Shown here one piece after another: positions 12,089 to 22,289 of a DNA stretch of 64,000 nt. The position numbers and the translations under genes were made by a program. The notes beneath the pieces were generated by a model. It was not told the DNA's origin. It made no database searches and saw nothing but the letters and a program-made list of their open reading frames with translations. Within the stretch, counting starts at the first letter, position 1. The number at the start of each line of letters is the position of its first letter. The stretch lies in contig OZ018321.1 in assembly GCA_963969495.1 (NCBI GenBank), positions 66,725,035-66,789,034 on the forward strand. Reading direction: 5' to 3'. This stretch comes from Ceratothoa steindachneri (Eukaryota > Arthropoda > Malacostraca > Isopoda > Cymothoidae).

Positions 12089-13013
12089 CGAGGGGCGGTC
12101 AATAAGTTTTGCGAATCGGTAGGGCAAAACAGAGGAAGGGAGATGGCTGTTTGTAGGGGTGTTAGGACAAGTTATGACAAGTCAGAATCTGCAGCTGCAC
12201 GCTCCTGCTTCGTCTATTTGAGAAGCAGTAGCTGATCGCAGATCATCAGTCATAATTTTTTCAACAATGGAGAAGGTTTAGCACTGCGCAGTGATCAAAT
12301 TTTTGACCAAGGAAGGCAAGAATTCAAAAGAGATCCATTAACGCATGGTTGCAGTGTACACAGACACCGCCCCTTCCTATGCAACCATTGCTAGCTTGAA
12401 TAGGGAGTTCGCTATGGTCGTGAGTCCCTTGAAGATGACCTCAAGACAAGGACCAATGACAACAATGTGGCCCGTGGGAGAGGATGATCCTCAAAAATCG
12501 AAGGATGAATGTCGAAGAAATCGAGCGAGAACATGGAATATAACATGGAATTGGTATGCACATCATCCACGACAATTTAGCTATGACCAAGGTCTCTACC
12601 CGTTGGGTCCCTAGAAACCTCAAGTCCTATGATCGACTTCAACGTTGTCAAAGTTCGGAGGAGCTGCTGCTCCTGTACAACCAAGACCCGGCAAAATTGG
12701 AGTCACACGTTTTAACAGGTGATGAAACGTGAGTTCATCCCTGGGATCCCCTAGGGACTACTTTTTCCTCCGCCAACTCAAGGCTGCACTGCGTGGACGC
12801 CGTTTTGGGGACGATCAAGATGTCCAGCTCGCCTTCCAGGAGTGGATTGAACAGCAGTCGAGAGATTTCTGATTGTCGGGAATTCAAAGACTCAGGGACT
12901 GGTGGCGCAAGTGCATTGAAGTCGAGGGTAGTTATATTGAAAAATAATAAAAAAAATTTCCTCATATTTTGTTTCCTTATATCTGAATTGCAAAACTTAT
13001 TGACCGCCCCTCG
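12089..13013 (+). mobile_element. Internally deleted mariner element with intact inverted ends
   Basis: The left end CGAGGGGCGGTCAATAAG (from 12,089) is matched by its reverse complement at 12,990-13,013, giving 24-bp terminal inverted repeats with perfect or near-perfect identity. TA dinucleotides, the standard mariner target, flank the element at 12,085-12,086 (plus two extra A) and 13,014-13,015. The element is 925 bp, shorter than the usual 1.3 kb. The missing part is the catalytic core of the transposase (see the coding remnant inside). Confidence 0.9.
12267..12946 (+). pseudogene. Mariner transposase with deleted catalytic core
   Basis: The frame starts at the ATG at 12,267 and reads MEKV, a stop, then HCAVIKFLTKEGKNSKEIH, the usual N-terminal HTH region of mariner transposases. 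VAVYTDTAPSYATIASLNREF follows. After frameshifts come LAMTKVSTRWVPRNLKSYDR (12,575-12,640) and LTGDET near 12,715, the motif holding the first catalytic Asp. The sequence then jumps to DYFFLRQLKAALRGRRFGDD, FQEWIEQQ and WWRKCIEVEGSYIEK, the C-terminal tail, ending in TAA at 12,944-12,946. The DNAPAH-type motif and the third acidic residue are therefore deleted. Stops at residue 5 and elsewhere show it is dead even apart from the deletion. It could still be mobilised in trans through its ends. Confidence 0.88.
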
Positions 13014-13015
13014 TA

Positions 13016-14474
13016 TCTTAACATTATTGGGTCTGCATGAATAACTTCTTGAAGTGTTTGTTTAGATATCCGATAGTATTTCTCTACTTTTTTAGTTTAT
13101 CAAAACATTTACTTCAGAAATTTGATCTTCGCTCAACAAGATTCGGTGCATTGGATACATGCAAAGGGTAGCTATTGAGATCGTATTTTCAGGTAGATGA
13201 ACCTCTCTTACTTCATTTTAGACATTTTTTTTGCAATTACACCTTCTGTTTTGGATAAGCAATATATCAAAAATTTTACACTCCCATAGGAATGTGCCAA
13301 AAGTTAAATCTGCAGCTTCTTGATTGCATAAGGGCGAGCGAGCAGAACGACTACATAATTTTGCTAAATCCCTCCAAAAACTTTCAGTTAGTATAAGCGG
13401 TGACATTCTTGATGCGTCTCCGGGCCGGCTTTATCACTACTGCTCCTACATTGAGTTTAATTATAGAATTTGTGCCATCACTTGATAAGGAGTCGGCAGC
13501 CTTCCATCTCCTTCAAGACTTATTCTATAAGCTATCTAGTGCAAATATTAAAGCTGATCTCCTAGGCGAATGAGAGCTGAAGAAGATCCTGAACTGCACG
13601 AAACTCTGCAAAAAACAGGGGAATAAGGAGACAGCAGCTTGGAAGAAATTTTCTCACTGGTTTGGGACGTTTTGGAGAATCACAAGATCGAAAACTATGT
13701 AAAGATAGCTGAATCTAGTGTGAAAACGACTACAGAATGAACCTGAAAGTAATATCTTTGAGGGTCATCTTGATAAATTCAGAAAAAATGTGAAAAGATT
13801 AAGGAAGCAGGACGACTAAATCCTTTAGGATATACTTTAATTTACATGACTGCTACGGAAGAGCATTTAATGAAAACATGATAGATTATATTTCAGTGTT
13901 CACTTTCGCATAACAATAATATAAATACATGTTAACTTTCAAACATATGCTGTTTTTTATAAACTTGCATAAAAATATTTACAAATTAACCATTCTTCAC
14001 ATTGAAAATAGGTAAATTTAAAATATCATTATTCAGGTCGCAAAAGCGAATTTTTAAATGAATAAAAGTAATTTTCTCTACTTTTTTACGTTTTATTAAA
14101 GAGGTATATCTTGTAAATGCCTGCTGGCCAATAGTTGAGGAAAAACAAAACTATGACTAAAGTAACTGAAGATGAAAACAACAAAAAAAAAACCACAAAG
14201 TTTGTGATATGCTGTTTGAATTTGATTAACGCATTGAGGGTTAAACCAATTATTTCTGGTCAAGGTGTGTATGGTTAAAGTGGAGTATTTGTGTTAACCT
14301 TGTATCGCTGATGAGAAAGGTAGGTGTGAATTTGGTTGGAGCTATTTTGAGTTTGGAGATTCAAGTGTGTAATGTATTGAGGTAGGGCTGGATGAGATGA
14401 GTAAATATCCTTTCTCTTGCACATGCATGTCAGAGTTACGTGGTTGCATATTATACATAGGGTAATTCAGTTAG
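13016..14474. other. No recognisable gene
   Basis: A segment at about 13,440-13,740 shows a run of open codons (for example SLDKESAAFHLLQDLFYKLS) that looks once-coding, but I cannot assign it to a family. The rest is AT-rich with no visible element ends. Confidence 0.4.
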
Positions 14475-14792
14475 GTGTATGTCATTAACCGAGAAGTTAA
14501 AGATGGTAGGGGCCACTGTTTAGGAAGTGTTTCATATCTGGCCAGTAAATGTCGCTTGACCATATTTGCACACAAAATCCTTCCCATTCTACGACTAACC
14601 CTCAACCCTTCTTCTAGGCCTACGAACCTCACCAGGTACTACATTCCAATCGGTGGATCTCACCTAGATGGGTACCATTTAAAACAAATAAAACAACTCC
14701 ATGCTGTATCAGAAGAGAAACTTAGGAACATCTATAAACAAAGCACTTTAACACCGGCAGAACGCAAGAGAGCAAAGCTTCAGGGGTCCTAA
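14475..14792 (+). CDS. Unassigned open reading frame, 105 codons
   Basis: I do not recognise this protein. It has a basic C-terminal part (YKQSTLTPAERKRAKLQGS) and no signal peptide, membrane helix or cysteine motif. It ends 8 bp before repeat R1, and another unassigned frame ends about 15 bp before the second R1 copy (27,395). That might mean both are 3' ends of a repeat-borne gene, but the two proteins are not visibly alike. Chance remains likely. Confidence 0.25.
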   Translation: MYVINREVKDGRGHCLGSVSYLASKCRLTIFAHKILPILRLTLNPSSRPTNLTRYYIPIGGSHLDGYHLKQIKQLHAVSEEKLRNIYKQSTLTPAERKRAKLQGS

Positions 14793-14799
14793 ACGTTGG

Positions 14800-15015
14800 G
14801 CCACCAGTAAAGAATGGAAATAAAGTCCATATATCCTGATCTAATAAGCAGTATTGATCGATAGCTCACGCTAAAAACCAACTCCAAAGTAAGCTACTTC
14901 CCAAACGCTTCTCACACTTAGGACAAAAACAGAAATATAATAAAGACAAATATTAAGTAAATAATACAGATAAGAGATACAGATCTCGAGAACTATTTAA
15001 TTAATTATCTATTAT

Positions 15016-15017
<2 letters not shown>
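14800..15017 (+). repeat. Dispersed repeat R1, copy 1
   Basis: About 218 bp match 27,395-27,612 in the same orientation. Shared words include TTGATCGATAGCT, AAGCTACTTCCCAAACGCTT, AACAGAAATATA and AATTAATTATCTATTATCA. The copy ends exactly where a (TA)n array begins, as does copy 2. The family is unknown. Confidence 0.8.

Positions 15018-15089
<72 letters not shown>
15018..15089. repeat. (TA)n microsatellite
   Basis: An uninterrupted TA run follows repeat R1 and stops at the left edge of the probable solo LTR. With 16,232-16,305 it appears to be one array split by that insertion. Confidence 0.95.
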
Positions 15090-16228
15090 TGTCGTGGTTC
15101 AACCACTCTATACCATACACTACTTCTACTGCAACGCGAACCGTTGAAGGACTTTTCAAATAGATTAACGACCGACTAGGAGGTCACACTTGAGGTGTTG
15201 GGTTTCAAATCCTTAATAATTAGACAACGTACATAAATGGTTGGCCAGATTTAATTGAATAGGCTAAGAGTATCGTTCAAAGTTAGTTAATGATGAAACA
15301 ACAAAATATAATTTTACTTACAAAAATAAAAATAAGAATAACAGTAGGAAAAGGGGAATTATTTAGAGTGAAAGAATCTCTTGATAATTATTATGAGGGG
15401 GGATTGTTGAAATGAAATTAATTGATTAATGTAACTAGGCTCAGATCAAAATTGGAAACTTGACAATACTAATAATGGAGGTGGGTTCAGTTTTACAGAT
15501 CGATGACTTCGAGGAAGGTTCTTCTTGCGATGAGGCGAGTGGGGGACTATCCGATGAGGCAAGTGGGTCATGATCCGAATGAGGCAGGTGGGGCATGATC
15601 CGAACCAACCTTCCGATGAAGATGGCCAAACTTCAAAGATGACGTTCAACAGCGAATGTGGGAATTCTCGTAATTCCACTGAAAGAGGAATCTTCTCTTT
15701 CCTCAAAGGTAATCGATGGAGATTTTCTTCGGTTCGATTAAACGAAGGGAGACTGTTGTGCAAATATAAAGGCTTGCCATTCACAGAAGCTACCAATTGA
15801 TTGGATAGAATGACAGTTGAAGAAGGCCGCTGTCTGACGAACGGTGACGGGACGAGAGTATAAGGACGGCCTTGAAGTGCAGGCTGGACTCATCGAACTA
15901 CAAAATAATCCAAGTATTTTTATGCCCGATTCTGGAGGGAAAGCTGGAGTTTGGACAAAGGAGTCACAAGCTCCAGAAATCTTAATCGGGAGACGGAGTC
16001 GATTTATCAATTTGCAGCAAGGGAGATACAGAGCTGCTCTTTCACACCTGATCACCGAGGGGGTGGGGGGCTTAGGACGAGTTCGCAGGATTGCGAAATA
16101 TTTTCCTAACGTGCTCAGGGGCCGAAAATTTTAGAATGTTCGAGCAGGAAATGACGTCGTCCATGGCGCGATAACATAGCACGTGATATCCGATAAATTG
16201 TTGGGGGGGGGTCAAAGGTTGTTCTTGT

Positions 16229-16231
<3 letters not shown>
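15090..16231 (-). repeat. Probable solo LTR inserted in a (TA)n array
   Basis: The segment begins TGTCGTGG and ends TTGTACA, with TG...CA ends. It lies between two (TA)n runs whose outer neighbours (R1 on the left, a mariner end on the right) are directly joined by a single (CA)n(TA)n run at 27.4-27.7 kb. That empty-site comparison supports insertion. The TGTCGT start and the size (1,142 bp) resemble the Gmr1-like LTR at 57,604-58,818 (1,215 bp). Orientation is inferred from an A/T-rich tail region near 15,300 that resembles the equivalent region of that LTR. It holds no coding frame. A small non-LTR insertion is the alternative. Confidence 0.55.
15529..15601 (+). repeat. Three-copy 24-25 bp tandem repeat
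   Basis: Units of the form GATGAGGCAAGTGGG(T)CATGATCC begin at 15,529, 15,553 and 15,577 with a few substitutions. They lie inside the probable solo LTR and could be repeated promoter elements, as often seen in LTRs. That role is inference. Confidence 0.75.
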
Positions 16232-16295
<64 letters not shown>

Positions 16296-16305
16296 TATAT
16301 ATATA
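16232..16305. repeat. (TA)n microsatellite
   Basis: The TA run, with one AAATAT interruption, ends at the TA target dinucleotide of the mariner that begins at 16,306. Confidence 0.95.
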
Positions 16306-17453
16306 CCGGGTAATTAGGAAAGTCCAGTTACATTCGTTATTACGCTTTCAAGAAAGTACTCAATGTTAGTTTTGGTGCAGTTACACACGATTATATTGTT
16401 TCAACATATAAATATGTGTTTGAATTGTTATATTGATCAATATAGCTGCCCTTGCAAACCAAGCGAGACCTATGGGCTACCCATACGTTGCGGACGAAAT
16501 CCTTTATTTATGCTGGCTCACATGCAGTTCAAGGAGTATTTCAGCTTGTGGATGTTGCTGTGGTGGATCTTGCAGGCCTTGCTCTCTACATGCACCCACA
16601 CGTTGTAGTTGATAGGATTGAGTCAGGGTTACTGAAGTGGCCAAAGTTCTTTTGACCAGAAGTTTAGGGTCAACCCCAACCACTTTGGGACGGTATCGGC
16701 CTTGTGGGCTAGGTCACCGTCCTGCTAAAAGAATTAGTCCGCCTTTTATGATCTTTCTCACTCAGAGTAGGACTTCTGGGGCCAAGATGTCCCTGTAATC
16801 CACCTTACTAAGCCTGCAACCGGCTGCGAATCACATCTGCGACATCTTCTGGCTATTCGCAGCCACGACGCCGAACATCACCACTGAGGCTGGGTGTTTG
16901 CTTGGTCCTGGACATGTAGCGACCTTGGATACGTCCTTGACGAAGCGTACCCCGCAGTAATTATGTGTGTTGATGATCGGAAAAAATGAGAACTCGGCAG
17001 TTCTATAGACGTTTTTCTCACATACGCACCTCAAGCTGTTACCACCCTCCTTTTTGTCGAACCTGGAGACTGTAGCCACCAAGATGGTCTTCTTAGCGAG
17101 CACAGTTATTTTGAACTTTGAAGCACTTTCGAAGTCTTTTCTCACAGACAGACGATTTACAACTTTGAAGTAGATCTGACTGATGTCAAACTTTGAGGTC
17201 TTCCATGTTCTTCGGCCTCTCCGAGAATCAGTGCGCGGTCATCCGTTTGACCTTGAGGCGCCCCTGTGCAGGAGAGAAGTGATCTCGATTCTTTTCTTTG
17301 ATATCTTGACACAGCAGCACACATTAGAAAGGACGCTTTAAAGACGCTATAAAGGGATAACCTCAAGTTTATTTGATAAATCTTTTTCTACCACACACGT
17401 AAACTTATTGGAAGATAAAAAAATGAGTGTAACATAACTTTTGCAAAATCCCG
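16306..17453 (-). pseudogene. Degenerate mariner-type element, transposase on minus strand
   Basis: Imperfect inverted ends bound the element. The left end is CCGGGTAATTAGGAAAGTCC and the right end, read inward on the minus strand, is CGGGATTTTGCAAAAGTTAT. TA flanks it at 16,304-16,305 and 17,454-17,455. Minus-strand translation gives RKDFESASKFKITVLAKKT and KKEGGNSLR (HTH region, near 17,145-17,030). Next come HPASVVMFGVVAANSQKM (about 16,890-16,840), QQDG with LAHKADTVPKWL near 16,705-16,720, and LNFWSKELWPLQ followed by LNPINYNVW and HVESKACKIHHSN. These are the ordered catalytic-domain motifs of maT-like mariners. Stops and frameshifts are numerous. A terminal piece of the same family lies at 27,717. 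Confidence 0.85.
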
Positions 17454-17939
17454 TAGCCCACCCACTCCCAGTTTTTTAATTTCTCATAAACTTCCGGAAT
17501 TTTGCGTATGTTGGTTTACTCTAAGAAAATTTCGGGCTAAATTCCTCTTAGCGCCCCTTTGACGCTCGCAATGGCTTCAGAGACTCACCGTCGATTGCTC
17601 CTGCCCTTTGGTAGGAGAGGCGGCTCAGCCCGGTCTTTGAAGTGAACTTTTATTCTACCTCTTTCTTCCATCTTCAACTTTATTTAGGGGCTTATTGTTA
17701 TGTTATCCGTGGTCTCACCCTGTCCCCCTCGATCTCTTCCCCCTTTTTTATGTCCCTTTCACGTGTGGTTGATTGCGTATGAGCGAACCCGTGTGGGGGA
17801 TTGCAATGTTTGACTGTACGAGTGTATGGGTACTAGTGAGGTAATATGTCCTGTTTCACCGTTGTGCGTCGTTTCCTGACTGAACCGTGCTGAGTTGGAT
17901 AGCCTTTATACTTTTGCTCGATTTATATTCTCCCAGATG
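17454..17939. other. No recognisable feature
   Basis: The 486 bp between the mariner end and the LINE endonuclease show no domain. They may be the decayed 5' part of the LINE. Confidence 0.4.
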
Positions 17940-20560
17940 ATCCCCATTCAAATGCTCAGTTTTTAGGTATTTTATCTCAGCTTCTTACCCAATTTCTAGA
18001 TTTAGATGACTCTAATGCCAGAGACTCCATATGGGGTGATAGATTGAGCGACAATGGAGGCCGTTTTCTTTAATTTCTTTTATCCACTAATCCTTTTAGC
18101 GCTGTTAACTCTTGTCATGCCATACCTCATTCAAGTTGATTCTTTCAGTTGTGTGGATCTATTATCTATTAGCTACGCCTTCTGTATCTCTGATTTCAAG
18201 TTGTTTTAGATGATCTGCATGGCAGCGACCACGTTCCGATTAGCTTGAAACACACGACCCTTGGTCCGTCCCCTTCATATGTCCCTAGATGGAATGTTGT
18301 AAGAGGCGTCTGGCCAAAGTTCCATGATTCGTCTTTCACTAGTAAACAAAATGGAGATTTTGTAGATATGGATGCGTCTCTACATTACTTTTTTATATTA
18401 AGTGCTTGAGGCTGCGGAGTCCTCAATTCCTCGTACTCGGTCCCGCCTGGGCAGAAAATAAGTACTATGATTGCACTCGTGAGATTGCGGCAAATAAAAA
18501 GGTTTATGTGAGGTTCCATCGGACTCCCCCTCCCCCTCAATCCTATTAACCGAAATCGAACTAGAGCTATTAGACACCCAACTTTACGTCAGGCACGCAT
18601 CGACTCATGGAAGGCATATGTGTTTCCCTTATCTTTCACTACCTCTTCAGCTCCGGTGTGCAAGAGGATTGAAAAAATTAAAGATCGGTATGCTGATCAC
18701 TCCATCCCTCATTGAGCATTAAAATAAATGGTTTAATTGTCTGCGATTTCTACAGCATCGCTGATATTTTGGCCTCCTTTTTGCCGATGTTCGGGGAGTT
18801 TTAGCACTACATCTGCAGTTTAAACGTATCAAGCCGTGCGTTTCTCAACCGGTGGATAGGAGTCCTGTAACTGTCTCTTCACCACTCTCGAGATGCGTTC
18901 ACTTTCCCGGGCCTAGACAATATCCTATACGACTTACTCTGGCATATCCATCCCTTTACCGAATCAATCTTACCAGATATTTTTAACTGGAATTGCATCC
19001 AGGGATTTTATCCTACTGCATGGAGAAAAGCGCTAGTCCTAAAATTTCGGAAACGAGATAGTGACACCTGTTCTATTTCCATTATAGGCAAATAGCCTTC
19101 ACCAGCTGTCTTAGTAAGTTGTTGGCGAAAATGGTAATACTCACTTGCAGTGGTTTCTGAAATACCATTGCTTCCTAACTGCGCACCAGTGTGGCTTAGG
19201 TAAGAAACAGAACACAACAGATTTTCTTGTCCGAATGAATTGTACTCTTCGTAAGGCCTTTGTTAAGTGGCTGTCGTGTTAGGGTTGTCTTCTTCGATAT
19301 CAAGAAAGTTTATGACATCACTTGGTGCTATGAAGTTCTCTGCCAGTTGTATGAATTGTGGTTGAGGGGACTTTTGCTCATTTATATGTACAGTTTTTAG
19401 CTACACGCAAGTTTCGAGTTAGGCTTGGTAACACTTATTCTGATATCTATGTTCAGGATAGGAGTGTTTTACAGGGCACTGTATTAAGTGATATTTAAAT
19501 ATTCTATTGTGATAAATAGCCTAGCCTTCTCTCTGCCCGAAGGGTTCTCTGTAACCCTGTTTGTAGACGAACTCGGTATTTATTGCTCCGCTTCACGCGG
19601 CACGCATAAGTAGCCCACTGCCTCCGGTTCTATCCATTCCCGAGCCTTTTATAAAGGGTTCTGCTTCTTGCTCTCAATGACGAATGCAATTAACTCTCAC
19701 CGGAAGTCGGGGCAACAAGTTAACTCCTCTTGTTGTTATAAGATATCCCCGTGGAATTCCTGCACGAGATACGGATCCTGGGAATGATCCTGGATCCAAA
19801 ACTTACATAGTGTCGTCATCTCAGTGACCTGCAACGGAGATATCTTCGGAAGATTGATTAACCTAGTAAAGATGTTCTTCCATACATCTTCTGGGAGCGA
19901 TAGGCTAACGTTGTGGAGGATATAAACCATCCTTGTCCAGTTCAAGTTAGACTACAGTTGTGAGGTGTATTCCATCAGATTCCTCCTCATCTTTCAGTAT
20001 GCTAGATTATATCCACAAATTAGTCCTGTCTATTCAGTAGCGCAATGCTCTCTTCACCTATATCCAGCATTTATGCTCATGGTGATATTTTTCTACAATC
20101 ACCAATTCCTTCAGGTATGTCTATGGTATATTTTTCGTATTCATCAGCTCCCTTGCTCAGAGGTCTAAAAGAGCGTATTATTCCCAGAGCCAGTCGCTGC
20201 CTATGACAGCTCTCCATCAATACACCGACCCTTGAGACTTTGTATAGCGGAACACCTTTCCCATTTAGGTATAAGCAACTCAGTCCTGCCTCTCTCGTTC
20301 TCACCCATCCTCCAGTGGACATCAGCTATGTCAAATATTTGCATGGCCCTCTTCGACATACGGAGATCTGTGGTTGACCCGCGTGGGACACTTGGTATGT
20401 TCATTGAACACTTGACATCACACACTTTATCATGACATTTGTTTACAGTCGGGTAAAGAAGCTATAATGGTGTGGGGGGTTGCCCAGGGCAGCTTCCATT
20501 TTCCGCCGAGCTTTATGCAGTATTATTAGCCTTACGCCATCAAGGAAAATCTTAATTTGA
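17940..20560 (+). pseudogene. Decayed Jockey-like LINE with endonuclease, RT and RNase H remnants
   Basis: The plus strand shows in order an APE-type endonuclease (about 17,990-18,300: SIWGDRLSDNGGRFL, then DDLHGSDHVPISL, where GSDHxPI is the C-terminal active-site motif), an RT and an RNase H. RT motifs are GPDNILYDLLWHIHPF (about 18,910), FYPTAWRKALVLKFRKRDSD (about 19,010), VVFFDIKKVYD (about 19,290) and FVDELGIYCSAS near 19,560, the FADD-type catalytic box with DE in place of DD. An RNase H remnant, SAELYAVLLALRHQGK, lies at about 20,500-20,550. The presence of RNase H argues for a Jockey/I-group LINE. Dozens of stops and frameshifts show long decay. No poly-A or tail repeat is obvious at the 3' side. 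Confidence 0.82.
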
Positions 20561-21136
20561 GACATGATGTAGGAATTAATAATGCCGTCTAACGAAATTA
20601 ACACTGAACTCAAACTCAAATTTTGGAAAGTTTCAACAAATATACATTCTAAAATATTCCTTCAAACGTACCTATTGCAGTTGAGGATGGATTTGGCAAA
20701 CTCCCGCTTCATCGTGTGATTACAATTGTACATATATAGAAATAAAGTAGATTACTTACTCACTATGGTTGCGAACATTGACTTAATGTTGTTTGAAAGT
20801 ACCTTGAGATTTTCCCGGATTAGCCATAATAACATTTGGTATAATCATTACATACTATAGAAAAAACCGTACCTAGGCGGGTGGGGGAATTCCTGACAAG
20901 GATTCGATGTAGCGTGATTACATTGAATTATATTTATTTAAAGCGGTTGGAGTAAACTGGGAATTCTACTGAAAACTTTGATTGCAGGTAAAAACAACAA
21001 ATATTGAGCATCAAACATTCTAATATTATCTTCGACAAGATAAAATGATCTGTAACAGATTTTTTAACTTATTTAATAAATATTATCTATTTTTTAATCT
21101 AAGTATTCAGGAGACTCTATCTCTCTCTTTCTCTCT

Positions 21137-21138
<2 letters not shown>
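20561..21138. other. No recognisable gene
   Basis: Downstream of the LINE the sequence is AT-rich with short frames only. A CT-rich run (21,115-21,138) leads into a (TA)n array. Confidence 0.5.
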
Positions 21139-21201
<63 letters not shown>

Positions 21202-21202
21202 A
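21139..21202. repeat. (TA)n microsatellite
   Basis: A TA run with one TTTATA interruption near its end is preceded by a CTCTCT run. Confidence 0.95.
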
Positions 21203-21530
21203 TATTGCGAGGATTACTATTCCTTGGAGGTTCCTCGCTTAGGAAGATACTGGGTTTGATGGGGTAACGCTTTGTGCAAGGTAGAGTCACTGTGCCTGGT
21301 ATATTAACAGTAGATAAAGCATGTGTCTGGCAATCAGCCGAACTGCCAGGAATTTCAAACTTTTTGTCCCTGGCCTAATTGCTGTCTTTTCGGTAAAGGA
21401 TTGCCTCCATTGTGCCGCCCTCTGCTCTTTTATTCTAGTGTTCTTTTAATGTCCATTTCTCTTTCCTTTAATAAAACTCCTGTTTTTTGTCTTAATGCTC
21501 ATTCACGTCAAATTTCTCTTTCTCTCGGAC

Positions 21531-21601
<71 letters not shown>
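21531..21601. repeat. (TA)n microsatellite abutting fold-back 1
   Basis: A TA run is directly followed by the left arm of the inverted pair at 21,605. Confidence 0.95.
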
Positions 21602-21604
<3 letters not shown>

Positions 21605-21606
<2 letters not shown>

Positions 21607-21765
21607 TGAAATCACTGTATAAGAGCATGGAATTCATTTACGAGACTAGTTTTAGTATAAAGTTTATCATACACTCTTCAATATACGACTGAAGATGGCA
21701 TGATAACCTTTGTACCGATACTAGTCTCGTAAATTAATTCTATGCTTCTATACAGTGGTTTCACT
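21605..21765. repeat. Fold-back 1: inverted pair of PLE-like 3' ends
   Basis: The outer 46 bp (21,605-21,650 and 21,720-21,765) are reverse complements at about 90%. The similarity continues inward almost to the centre near 21,688. Each half, read outward, carries a version of CTGAAGATGGCATGATAACC and then a CGATAC or TAAAAC element followed by TAGTCTCG. That is a degenerate hammerhead-like core as found at PLE 3' ends. The left half directly abuts a (TA)n array. The right half has about 36 extra bp before the next array. Confidence 0.75.
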
Positions 21766-21798
21766 ATTATATACCATAACTCGCTATTGATTCCTTTC

Positions 21799-21801
<3 letters not shown>

Positions 21802-21873
<72 letters not shown>
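21802..21873. repeat. (TA)n microsatellite between fold-backs 1 and 2
   Basis: An uninterrupted TA run lies between two inverted pairs of PLE-like ends. Confidence 0.95.
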
Positions 21874-21875
<2 letters not shown>

Positions 21876-21876
21876 T

Positions 21877-21970
21877 TAACCCACAGGAAAATGAAAAGAT
21901 GAATCGAAGCACTTTCGATCTATATCGTTCGAAAGTGCTTCGATTCTTCTTTTCATTTTTCCTTGGGTTA
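21877..21970. repeat. Fold-back 2: PLE-like inverted pair
   Basis: Arms 21,877-21,918 and 21,929-21,970 (42 bp) are reverse complements with few mismatches around a 10-nt loop. Read outward, each arm runs TCGAAAGTGCTTCGATTC, then TTTTCATTTTTCC and GGGTTA. This resembles the tail of fold-back 3 (TCGAAAGTACTTGG, then TTTTTCC). On the right a tail of about 60 bp containing CTCA...TGAG precedes the next (TA)n array. On the left the array is immediate. Confidence 0.78.
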
Positions 21971-22028
21971 ATTTTCATATTATTGCTTGCCTCATGTGCC
22001 ACTCTTGAGTGTTTTCATTATATTTTTT

Positions 22029-22031
<3 letters not shown>

Positions 22032-22067
<36 letters not shown>
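22032..22067. repeat. (TA)n microsatellite
   Basis: A short TA run follows the right-hand tail of fold-back 2. Confidence 0.95.
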
Positions 22068-22070
<3 letters not shown>

Positions 22071-22289
22071 GGGTGGGCCTTATTTTAATTTTTTTTAATT
22101 TTCACTCGTTTCACCGCGCCAAAGAGTTCTCTTTGGTCTAAAAACGCCCAGCGCAAAGTTTATTGATATGTATTAATAATTAGAGGTGGCTCACTAGATC
22201 CGATGTTCTTCCAGATGAGCTATAGAACGCAATCCTTCTACTATATTGGTTTCTTCTTAAGATTCACAAGCCTGATTCCCCCCTGCCCC

